From assembly GCA_030640215.1 (NCBI GenBank), contig DAOWJU010000301.1, positions 1-7,979 on the forward strand: 7,979 nt of DNA, given 5' to 3'. Origin of the DNA: Desulfuromonadales bacterium (GTDB lineage Bacteria > Desulfobacterota > Desulfuromonadia > Desulfuromonadales > BM103). The notes beneath the pieces are model-generated. The model did no database searches, was not told the origin of the DNA, and was given only the letters and a program-made list of their open reading frames with translations. Shown one piece after another: positions 1-5,844 of the stretch (position 1 is the stretch's first letter; every line of letters begins with the position of its first letter). The position numbers and the translations under genes are program-made.

Positions 1-2
1 AA

Positions 3-143
3 CTTAACCTCAGTCCCAAAACCATTGGCACCTATCGCGAGCGCATTAAGGAAAAACTGAATATCCGCAACTCGGCAGAACTCTCCCAGAGAGCGGTACA
101 GTGGGTTGAGCAACGCCATACCCAGAACCCATCTGACAGCTGA
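3..143 (+). CDS. C-terminal end of a LuxR/NarL-type response regulator (partial)
   Basis: Only the last 46 codons are in the window; the gene begins upstream. The translated tail contains [19 protein letters not shown], which fits the recognition-helix half of a GerE/LuxR-type helix-turn-helix. The family pattern is LSxKTVxxYRxRIxxKL followed by a short NxxEL helix, and here the latter is NSAEL. The protein ends with a hydrophilic tail and a TGA at 141-143. In this family such a domain usually sits behind a phosphoacceptor receiver domain and binds promoter DNA as a dimer, but the receiver part cannot be seen here, so a stand-alone LuxR protein remains possible. About 500 bases separate it from the acyl-CoA dehydrogenase gene, so it is probably not in the same operon. 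It could regulate the locus, but nothing in the sequence shows this. Confidence 0.85.
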   Translation, partial: LNLSPKTIGTYRERIKEKLNIRNSAELSQRAVQWVEQRHTQNPSDS

Positions 144-179
144 ACCGGCCCGGGCATCGCCATTACCGTCTGTTTTTTT
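135..179 (+). terminator. Possible intrinsic terminator after the LuxR-type gene
   Basis: A run of seven T (173-179) follows a GC-rich stretch just after the regulator's stop codon. The stem is poor: ACAG at 136-139 can pair with CTGT at 170-173, and only short, interrupted CG pairs are available inside it. The position and the T-run are right for a terminator, but the weak stem makes the call uncertain. Confidence 0.3.
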
Positions 180-220
180 AATTCGCAACAATATCAATCC
201 AGTTTGGCCCTGTCGGCATC

Positions 221-236
221 ATCAGATCGATCTGAT
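221..236. repeat. Perfect 16-bp palindrome (possible operator)
   Basis: ATCAGATCGATCTGAT equals its own reverse complement. Its symmetry suits a dimeric DNA-binding protein. It lies about 210 bases before the proposed -35 element, which is far for a classic repressor site. A smaller GATC-type inverted repeat (GGATC-ATC-GATCC) follows at 261-273. Its role is unknown, and it could be chance in a GATC-rich stretch. Confidence 0.4.
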
Positions 237-444
237 CGCCTACCCTCCCCCTTTTGGCGAGGATCATCGATCCCCGGTTCCAGCCCCCCCCTTATCGGTG
301 CCATCTATTCCATCTAGCCCATAAACATGGGATCTACACTTCCTTCATCCTTCTCAGTTCAATGCCAGCACCCTGCCCTGAATGTAGGTCATTAACCTAT
401 AGCCCGACGGAGCTTTGCCTACACAGCTAAAGGATTACGCCTGA

Positions 445-473
445 TTGGCTCACAACAAATACCTCTATATGAT
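445..473 (+). promoter_or_regulatory. Candidate sigma-70 promoter for the acyl-CoA dehydrogenase transcript
   Basis: TTGGCT at 445-450 matches the -35 consensus TTGACA at four of six positions. TATGAT at 468-473 matches the -10 consensus TATAAT at five of six. The spacer is exactly 17 bases. Transcription would start near 480 and give a leader of about 160 bases before the ATG at 643. The elements are visible in the sequence, but their use as a promoter is inferred. Confidence 0.45.
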
Positions 474-642
474 GCAACCATCAATGAATATAGAACAGCT
501 TTATATAGTGAACAAAGAAGGCGTGCTTAGCAGTTTAGAGGTCAAACACACCTAGACAACCACCACATATTCTACATATTGAAATAGGGTTTTACCTACG
601 AGGAGAGATAAATCTTTCTCCGGGAAAAGGAGTTTTACAAAA

Positions 643-1800
643 ATGTACCTCGATTTGACCGAAGAGCAGAAGATGATTCAGGAGACAGCAAGAGATTTTG
701 CAGCTACCGAGTTAGAGCCGGTGGCGGCAGATCTTGACCGGGGCGGAGATCGACAGGTTTTTTATGACAATCTTAAAAAACTGGCAGAACTCGGCTTCAT
801 GGGTCTGAACATTAAGGAAGAGTACGGCGGATCTGAAGCTGGTGTCGTCGCTTTCAGCGTGGCTCTGGTCGAGATCGCGCGTGCCTGCGCCTCTACGGCG
901 GTTACGGTATCGGTCAATAACATGGTTTGCGAGGTTATTCAGGCTATAGGCTCGGAGGAGCAGAAACAAAAATATATCCCCAAGATAGGCTCCGGAGAGT
1001 ATCTGGCTGGTGGTTTCGGCCTTACTGAAACCGGTGCCGGCTCAGACCCTGCCGGAATGAAAACCTCCGCAGTACTGGATGGAGACGAATGGGTACTCAA
1101 TGGCTCCAAGATATTCATCACCAGTGCACCCTATGCTGGCGTGTTCGTTGTTTGGGCTGTTACTGACCCTACTGTAAAAAAAGGGAAAGGCATCAGTTGC
1201 TTCCTGGTCGAGAACGGCACCCCCGGGTTAACGATTGGAAAGGATGAAGAGAAGATGGGGCAACATGCCTCTTCGACCAACGAGTTGATCTTCGACAACT
1301 GTCGGGTGCCGAAAAACGCCTTGATGGGCAAACTCAATGAAGGGTTCCGCATTGCCGTTGGCGAACTTGCAGGTGGGCGAATCGGCGTCGGCTCCATCGG
1401 ACTCGGCATCGGCCTGGCAGCCATCGATTTTGCGACCCAATATTCTCTGGAGAGATCCCAGTTCGGCCAGAAAATCTCTAACTTCCAGGCTATCCAGTGG
1501 AAAATTGCTGACACCTATACCGAACTGGAGGCGGCCCAGCTCCTGTTGATGAACGCAGCCTTCAAGAAGGAGCAGGGAAAGTATTTCGGCAAGGAGGCAT
1601 CCATGGCCAAGTTGTATGCCACAGAGGCTGCCAACCGTGCCTGTTATGAGTCGATGCAGATTTTGGGTGGCTACGGATACACCAAGGATTTCCCTGTTGA
1701 GCGTTATTGTCGGGATGCCCGGATCACCTCTATCTATGAGGGTACCAGCGAGATACAGCGACTGATTATCGCCAGAGACGCCTTAAAGCAGTTCGCGTAG
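643..1800 (+). CDS. Short-chain acyl-CoA dehydrogenase (butyryl/branched-chain type)
   Basis: This 385-residue FAD enzyme is expected to oxidise a short acyl-CoA to the 2-enoyl-CoA and pass electrons to electron-transfer flavoprotein in the cytoplasm. Its length is normal for the family. The first acyl-CoA dehydrogenase signature is at about residues 123-136 (GFGLTETGAGSDP). The second lies at about 339-360, with LGGYGY followed by a conserved arginine. The catalytic base is Glu366 in IYEGTSEIQ, the position used by butyryl-CoA dehydrogenase and SCAD. RSQFGQKISNFQAIQ at 271-285 is also typical. The ATG is well supported by AAAAGGAG at 625-632, about ten bases upstream. Exact chain specificity cannot be read from the sequence; n-butyryl-, isobutyryl- or 2-methylbutyryl-CoA are all possible. 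With icmF downstream, oxidation of butyryl-CoA made from isobutyryl-CoA would be coherent. No ETF genes are in view. A 39-base gap leads to the Fe-S pseudogene, which has its own Shine-Dalgarno sequence. Confidence 0.93.
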   Translation: MYLDLTEEQKMIQETARDFAATELEPVAADLDRGGDRQVFYDNLKKLAELGFMGLNIKEEYGGSEAGVVAFSVALVEIARACASTAVTVSVNNMVCEVIQAIGSEEQKQKYIPKIGSGEYLAGGFGLTETGAGSDPAGMKTSAVLDGDEWVLNGSKIFITSAPYAGVFVVWAVTDPTVKKGKGISCFLVENGTPGLTIGKDEEKMGQHASSTNELIFDNCRVPKNALMGKLNEGFRIAVGELAGGRIGVGSIGLGIGLAAIDFATQYSLERSQFGQKISNFQAIQWKIADTYTELEAAQLLLMNAAFKKEQGKYFGKEASMAKLYATEAANRACYESMQILGGYGYTKDFPVERYCRDARITSIYEGTSEIQRLIIARDALKQFA

Positions 1801-1839
1801 CGTTCACAGTTGTTTAAGTCGAAGGAGAAAGTCACGATC

Positions 1840-2336
1840 ATGCCCCAGACAGAGACAAGCAAAAACATAAAAGCTGTTGCCATCTCTATGGGGGCCGATA
1901 TAGTCGGAATCGCTGACCTGAAGCTGCTTCGGGAGGTGGGAACGGTACCCAAAGATCTGCTAGACGGTTTTAAATACGCAGTCTCTATTGCCGTAAAGTT
2001 ACCGACAGCGGTCTTCGAACAACTGGAAGACGCCCCGACGCCACTCTACGCTCAAGTCTACAACAATGCCAACTTGCTGCTCGACCAGATCGCCCTCAAA
2101 CTCAGCTCCCATCTGGAAGGGAAGGGACATTCGGCCCTGCCGGTGCGATCAGGAATGTGAATACAGACTTTCACTATCCCTCCAGAGAGGATGCGCTCGA
2201 TTTCCAAAAGTGCGCAGACAAGCTGGTGAAAGAATTCATGCTTCTTCCGCGAGTGGAAAAACCGATTTGTGGATTTTGCATAAAGGTCTGCCCCTGGGGG
2301 CGAAAGAAAAAAATGGCAAAAATTAGGTTCACCTAA
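1840..2336 (+). pseudogene. Fe-S cluster protein related to epoxyqueuosine reductase-like ferredoxins, with internal deletion and frameshift
   Basis: The 5' part reads from ATG 1840 (GGAG at 1824-1827) and stops at 2158-2160 after 106 residues. It carries the family's N-terminal pattern, including MGADIVGIADL and YAVSIAVKL. From 2145 onward a different frame reads AIRNVNTDFHYPSREDALDF and continues to a stop at 2334-2336. It ends in CGFCIKVCPWG (Cys-x2-Cys-x3-Cys-Pro), with a further Cys just after DALDFQK, which is the C-terminal [4Fe-4S] motif of the same family. Intact relatives, as I recall them, are roughly 240-270 residues and have a middle section with an additional CxxCxxCxxxCP cluster ending in PGAI. 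Here LPV is joined directly to AIRN out of frame, so the middle is missing. A TTG at 1810 would extend the start, but it lacks a better ribosome site. The gene is most likely non-functional. A sequencing or assembly deletion is the alternative. Function in intact relatives is not established to my knowledge. Confidence 0.8.
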
Positions 2337-2349
2337 GAATTTTTAGGTG
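2330..2349 (+). repeat. Inverted repeat between the Fe-S pseudogene and dctP
   Basis: CACCTAA at 2330-2336 is followed by six bases and then its exact complement TTAGGTG at 2343-2349. The left arm overlaps the pseudogene's stop codon. No T-run follows, so it is not a typical terminator. It lies 44 bases upstream of the dctP start and could be an operator or a leader hairpin of the transporter genes. It is AT-rich and short, so chance is possible. Confidence 0.35.
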
Positions 2350-2392
2350 GTTATTCAGGCAGGTTAACTCAAACCAGGAAGGAGTTACAAAA

Positions 2393-3379
2393 ATGAAGAA
2401 AAACATTTTAAGAGGTTTTGTTATCACGGCGCTTTTAGTACTGACTATTTCTTCAGTAGGGTCAGCAAAAGAGCTAAGAATGTTGTCCGCGTACCACGAG
2501 AACTTCATTTTCACAAAAGGGATCGCTCTTCCATTTATGGACAACCTGAAAGAGGTTTCAGGCGGGAATGTTACGGTCAAATTTAACGGTCCTGACGTTA
2601 TCCCTACCTTTGAGCAGTTTCAGCCTGTACAGGCTGGTGTTTTCGATCTTCTGGTTACCCACATGTCCTACCACGCCGGAACCATTGGCTTGGGTGTGGC
2701 AATCGATGCGACTACCGCAGATCCAACCAAGCGTAGAGCACCGGGTGGCGTCTTTGATTTTCTCGACAAGGAATACAATAAAGTCGGGATGAAGGTTATT
2801 GCCTTCCCACCGCTGGCACCTTACCAGTTCGTGTTAAAAAACGCACTTAATGGCAGCACCCCAAGCTTTGACGGACTAAAGCTTCGTAGCAACCCTTCGA
2901 TTCAAAATACAATTAAAGCTCTGGGTGGAGCACCGGTCACCATGGCAGGTGGTGAAGTTTATACCGCCCTGCAAAAAGGTGTCATTGATGGCGCACCTTG
3001 GACAACTGTTGGCGTAAAAGATTTCAAGTGGAATGAAGTCGCTGACTACCTTGTTCGTCCTACCTTTGCATCTCTCTCGCTGATGATTTGCATGAATCTG
3101 GATAAGTACAACGCACTCAGCGACAAAGAGAAAGCATGGCTGCATGAAGCCGCGAAAAAGACCGAGTTTGACAGCATCGCCTACTACAAAGCATTGGGTG
3201 ACACCGAGATCACCGCTCTGAAAGCGGGCGGAATGAAAGAGACCTGGTTGAGCAAAGATGATGCTAAAAATGTAGAGAAGTATTGGAACGATGGTGTCTG
3301 GGCTATGGCTATCGACAAGTCTGGAAAAGTAGCTAAAGACTTCAAGGCGCTCGCTATCGCCCAAGGTCTGACAAAATGA
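2393..3379 (+). CDS. dctP: TRAP transporter periplasmic substrate-binding protein, DctP family
   Basis: This protein captures an organic anion in the periplasm and delivers it to the DctQ-DctM membrane part. Its 328 residues are normal for the family. A Sec signal peptide is clear: basic MKKN, a hydrophobic core at about residues 8-19, and likely cleavage after Ala25 (VGSA|KE). The family signature runs from FDGLKLRSNP at about 159-168 to EVYTALQKGVIDGA at 188-201. Arg165 in KLRS is the expected carboxylate-binding arginine, known from characterised DctP proteins. The ligand is probably a carboxylate but cannot be named. Neighbouring icmF and acyl-CoA dehydrogenase suggest a short branched fatty acid. 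FcbT-like aromatic-acid carriers or dicarboxylate carriers are alternatives. The start has a strong ribosome site, AGGAAGGAG at 2377-2385. The TGA overlaps the ATG of dctQ by four bases (ATGA, 3376-3379), so the two are translationally coupled. Confidence 0.93.
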   Translation: MKKNILRGFVITALLVLTISSVGSAKELRMLSAYHENFIFTKGIALPFMDNLKEVSGGNVTVKFNGPDVIPTFEQFQPVQAGVFDLLVTHMSYHAGTIGLGVAIDATTADPTKRRAPGGVFDFLDKEYNKVGMKVIAFPPLAPYQFVLKNALNGSTPSFDGLKLRSNPSIQNTIKALGGAPVTMAGGEVYTALQKGVIDGAPWTTVGVKDFKWNEVADYLVRPTFASLSLMICMNLDKYNALSDKEKAWLHEAAKKTEFDSIAYYKALGDTEITALKAGGMKETWLSKDDAKNVEKYWNDGVWAMAIDKSGKVAKDFKALAIAQGLTK

Positions 3380-3903
3380 CAAATGGGAATGCTAATAATT
3401 CCCCACTAGCCATCCTTAACGGGATGGCTAGTGCCTTGGATCTTGTCATCAAGGTCTGCTACTTCATAAGTGGTGGCGCATTAGCTGTAATCCTGCTTTC
3501 TGTCTTGACCGAAGTCTTTATGCGCTACTTCTTCAACTCTCCAACCCAGTGGTCGAATGACCTGTGCACCTGGATGCTCGCGATCAGTATCATGTTTGCG
3601 TTGCCTGAGATAACGAGGACAAAAGGCAATGTCGCGATCGATGTTCTGGTTGAGAAGTTGCCCATGCACGTTAAAAGCAAAATCTACCGGGTGATTGCTC
3701 TTGCCGCCTTTTCTATCTGCATGGTGACGGTATGGATTTGTGGCGGAGAATCTATACGTCAATATACAAACGAAATCGCAACGATGTGGATCAACCCTAT
3801 CCCGAAATGGTGGATATCAGTATCGGTCCCCATTGGCTTTCTGATATGTGGGATACAATTTCTACGAGAAGGGGTCATGCCGAACCCTTCACGCGAAGAT
3901 TAG
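3376..3903 (+). CDS. dctQ: TRAP transporter small membrane subunit, DctQ family
   Basis: DctQ is the small integral membrane subunit that pairs with DctM and is essential for TRAP transport. The 175-residue product shows four hydrophobic segments at about residues 22-46, 59-80, 103-124 and 144-164. Family features are present: EVFMRYFFNSP followed by a Trp-rich second segment (WSNDLCTWMLAIS), and the RTKGNVAIDVL loop after it. The start at 3376 overlaps the dctP stop codon (ATGA) and has no strong Shine-Dalgarno sequence, which suggests translation by coupling. An in-frame ATG at 3424 (Met17) would also leave all four membrane segments. It lies inside the right arm of a strong hairpin and lacks a ribosome site, so I prefer 3376. 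The stop codon abuts the ribosome site of dctM. Confidence 0.88.
   Translation: MTNGNANNSPLAILNGMASALDLVIKVCYFISGGALAVILLSVLTEVFMRYFFNSPTQWSNDLCTWMLAISIMFALPEITRTKGNVAIDVLVEKLPMHVKSKIYRVIALAAFSICMVTVWICGGESIRQYTNEIATMWINPIPKWWISVSVPIGFLICGIQFLREGVMPNPSRED
3404..3433 (+). promoter_or_regulatory. Strong RNA hairpin at the dctP/dctQ boundary
   Basis: CACTAGCCATCC (3404-3415) pairs perfectly with GGATGGCTAGTG (3422-3433), a 12-bp stem. One further T-G pair would leave a four-base loop. It sits in codons 10-20 of dctQ, 25 bases after the dctP stop. No T-run follows, so a Rho-independent terminator is unlikely. In many binding-protein transport operons, a hairpin after the binding-protein gene protects its mRNA end and keeps expression of the membrane subunits lower. 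That role here is inferred from position. Confidence 0.6.
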
Positions 3904-3913
3904 GAGAATTATC

Positions 3914-5227
3914 ATGGAATGGGGTGCCACTCTATCGATTGCTATATCCGTACTTCTTTCACTCTTTTTTGTGGGAGTCCCGGTATTTATTTCATTTCTT
4001 ATTGTTAATATTGTTGGCATTTTCTGTTTGTTTGGAACCTCAGGTTTCGGGCTATTTGCAAACAGTGTCTATAGCACCGTAACCTCGGGATCCCTGATCG
4101 CCATTCCGCTGTTTATTTTGATGGGCGAGGTGCTGTTTCGATCGGGGACGGTCGGAATACTTATCGATTCCGTCGATAATATGGTTGGCAATGTCCGGGG
4201 AAGACACTACCTCCTGGTAACTGCAATCGCGACAGTGTTCGGTGCCCTCAGTGGCTCTGTCGTCGCGGTAGCTGCCATGCTTGGTCGATCGGTCATGCCG
4301 ACCATGCTAGAGCGTGGCTACGACACCAGGCTCTCCATCAGTGCCATTCTCGGCGGGGCAAGCCTTGCACCAATCATCCCCCCCAGTCTGCTGGTCATCA
4401 TGGTCGGCTCGATGGTCGATGTTTCGATCGCCGGTCTGCTGATCGCGGGCATATTACCAGGGCTGTTCATGGCCGGTGTCATCGTTGTTTACACCTACAT
4501 CCGAATTCTGCGGGATCCAAGCCTTGAGCCGCAAATTGTCGAAGATGATGACTCCGCGCTAAGTGCGAAAAAGTTCTTCACTGCTTTCGCTAGGATGTTG
4601 CCCTTTCTGGTCGTTATCTTTTCGGTCATGGGGCTGATCCTGCTGGGAATCGCAACACCTTCTGAGTCGGCTGCAACCGGGGTGGTGGGCGCACTTATCG
4701 CCGCTGCCATCTTCAAGAAGCTGTCGTTTAAAATGTTTTTTGATGCCCTGCTCGGAACCACCACCGTAAGTACCATGATCCTGATTATCATGGCCAGCTC
4801 GGCGCTTTTCGGTCAACTGCTCTCCTTTGTCGGAGCTTCATCGGGGCTGGTGCGTGCGGCAACAACCCTCGATCTGCCGAATGGCGGGATGTTTATCGTC
4901 CTGATGCTCGTCCCCTTTCTCCTCTGCATGTTTATCGACCTGATTGCCGTTATGCTGGTTGCAATTCCGATCTACGAACCACTTTTGGAAGTCTACGGTT
5001 TTGATCCCATCTGGTTCTGGATGCTGTTCCTCATCAACCTGACCCTCGGGGCCCTCACACCTCCATTCGGCTATACAATTTTCGCCCTGAAGGGGGCCAT
5101 GCCGAGCCTCTCCCTCGATGATATCTATGCCGGGGCCTGGCCGATGGTACTGCTCTTTATTTTGGGGATGGCCGTTATGTATGCCTTCCCAGCGATTGTC
5201 ACCTTTTTGCCAAGTCTTGTTGGCTAA
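3914..5227 (+). CDS. dctM: TRAP transporter large membrane subunit, DctM family
   Basis: This is the ion-coupled permease of the TRAP system, with about a dozen predicted hydrophobic segments over 437 residues, a normal length. Family landmarks are in order: PLFILMGEVLFRSG at about 65-78, FGALSGSVVAVAAMLGRSVMP at 109-129, APIIPPS at 152-158, GIATPSESAATG at 245-256, and GALTPPFGYTIFALKG at 379-394. A cytoplasmic acidic loop lies at about 201-217. The frame is open back to an ATG at 3848 within dctQ. The ATG at 3914 is preferred because AGGAG at 3902-3906 precedes it, overlapping the dctQ stop, and because MEWGATLSIAIS is a normal DctM start. The TPPFGYTIFALKG ending resembles carriers of the chloroaromatic/mannitol-annotated branch as I recall it, so a simple C4-dicarboxylate label is not secure. 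Confidence 0.93.
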   Translation: MEWGATLSIAISVLLSLFFVGVPVFISFLIVNIVGIFCLFGTSGFGLFANSVYSTVTSGSLIAIPLFILMGEVLFRSGTVGILIDSVDNMVGNVRGRHYLLVTAIATVFGALSGSVVAVAAMLGRSVMPTMLERGYDTRLSISAILGGASLAPIIPPSLLVIMVGSMVDVSIAGLLIAGILPGLFMAGVIVVYTYIRILRDPSLEPQIVEDDDSALSAKKFFTAFARMLPFLVVIFSVMGLILLGIATPSESAATGVVGALIAAAIFKKLSFKMFFDALLGTTTVSTMILIIMASSALFGQLLSFVGASSGLVRAATTLDLPNGGMFIVLMLVPFLLCMFIDLIAVMLVAIPIYEPLLEVYGFDPIWFWMLFLINLTLGALTPPFGYTIFALKGAMPSLSLDDIYAGAWPMVLLFILGMAVMYAFPAIVTFLPSLVG

Positions 5228-5256
5228 ATGGAATAACCCAGAAAAAAGGAGCCAGC

Positions 5257-5730
5257 ATGATACCCAAGATCAAGAAAATACTGTTTGCAACCGACTTATC
5301 AAAAAACTCCAGCTATGCCTTTAGCTATGCCTTAAGCCTCGCAATGCAACACGAGGCCAAAATATCATTCATTAATGTCCGTGAAAAGCTGTCACATAAT
5401 ACCGAATTGCAACTGACCGCCGAGGACTATGAGTCTGCCCAAAGCAAATTAATAGAGATAATCAAGGCAAGAATAAATGAGTACGACGAGCTGGAAAAAT
5501 TTGACGGCTGCGTCTACACCAAATACATAGACAAAATAATTGTGAAATCAGGTATGCCGGTCGAAGCAATCATCCGACAGTCAATCGAGGAGGAATCCGA
5601 TTTAATTGTTATGGGAACGCATGGCCATGGAATTCTGTTCACGACCTTTATCGGAAGCACGGCGAAAAAGATGGTCCAGCTAAGCAAAATACCGGTTTTA
5701 GTTGTACGCATTCCCGACCACTCCGCCTGA
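5257..5730 (+). CDS. UspA-family universal stress protein, ATP-binding type
   Basis: This is a single-domain, 157-residue Usp, slightly longer than the usual 140-150 because of an acidic/helical insert around residues 45-85. The N-terminal strand KILFATDLS has the conserved Asp13 of the nucleotide-binding fold. The C-terminal part has DLIVMGTHGHG followed by FIGSTAKK. This gives the G-2x-G-9x-G-S pattern (Gly120, Gly123, Gly133, Ser134) that marks ATP-binding members such as MJ0577 and TeaD. PVLVVR is the final strand. A clear ribosome site, AAAAAAGGAG, ends seven bases before ATG 5257. The gene follows dctM by 29 bases and is probably in the same transcript. In Halomonas the Usp protein TeaD, encoded next to the TRAP transporter TeaABC, modulates ectoine uptake. 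A similar regulatory role here is inference. Its codons are visibly more AT-rich than those of icmF. Confidence 0.9.
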   Translation: MIPKIKKILFATDLSKNSSYAFSYALSLAMQHEAKISFINVREKLSHNTELQLTAEDYESAQSKLIEIIKARINEYDELEKFDGCVYTKYIDKIIVKSGMPVEAIIRQSIEEESDLIVMGTHGHGILFTTFIGSTAKKMVQLSKIPVLVVRIPDHSA

Positions 5731-5844
5731 ATATCCGATTGTAAGGGCAGGCTTAATGCCTTGAAAACAGTTCCCGACACAATGACATTCGCACGTAGGT
5801 AGTGGTTGACCCCATCTACGCAGCTACTCCAAAGAGGAAAGATC
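5731..5844 (+). other. Intergenic gap with two weak hairpins before icmF
   Basis: A six-pair stem can form between 5744-5749 and 5757-5762 (core GGCA/TGCC, loop of seven), and an imperfect one between CGTAG at 5794-5798 and CTACG at 5816-5820. Neither is followed by a T-run, so no clear terminator is seen. TTGAAA at 5761-5766 resembles a -35 box, but no fair -10 lies at the right distance. The gap is longer than the others in the transporter cluster, so icmF may have its own promoter. Confidence 0.4.

Larger units (their letters stand above)
144..642. other. About 500-base intergenic region between the regulator tail and the acyl-CoA dehydrogenase
   Basis: No convincing gene was found on either strand. 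A 72-codon open frame starting at 106 overlaps the regulator, is proline- and serine-rich and has no domain-like pattern, so I do not call it. The region holds the possible terminator, a 16-bp palindrome at 221-236, short inverted repeats (GGATC arms at 261-273, CCCAT/ATGGG at 318-331, TAGGT/ACCTA at 385-399, TAGG/CCTA at 585-598) and a sigma-70-like promoter near 445-473. It is probably the control region of the downstream genes. Confidence 0.6.

Noticed and set aside
106..324. 72-codon open frame overlapping the regulator tail
   Set aside because: It starts inside the LuxR-type gene in another frame, is proline/serine-rich low-complexity sequence, has no good ribosome site and shows no domain pattern.
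370..440. Minus-strand GCAAAGCTCC...GGGCTA, resembling the 3' half of a GEMM-I (c-di-GMP) riboswitch
   Set aside because: The 5' half with its GAAA tetraloop and the pairing needed for the first stem are absent, and no minus-strand gene follows. A covariance-model search would settle it.
2289..2300. GCCCC-TG-GGGGC hairpin near the pseudogene end
   Set aside because: It is produced by the codons of the conserved CPWGR motif, has a two-base loop and is followed by A-rich, not T-rich, sequence.
2066..2326. 86-codon open frame across the Fe-S pseudogene
   Set aside because: It is a third-frame shadow. The two frames either side of the junction carry the recognisable family sequence, and this one does not.
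3848..3913. Upstream extension of dctM to the ATG at 3848
   Set aside because: It would overlap dctQ by 56 bases, adds a charged segment not expected in DctM, and the ATG at 3914 has a good ribosome site.
5794..5820. Imperfect hairpin before icmF considered as a terminator
   Set aside because: The stem has a bulge and a mismatch, and no T-run follows.
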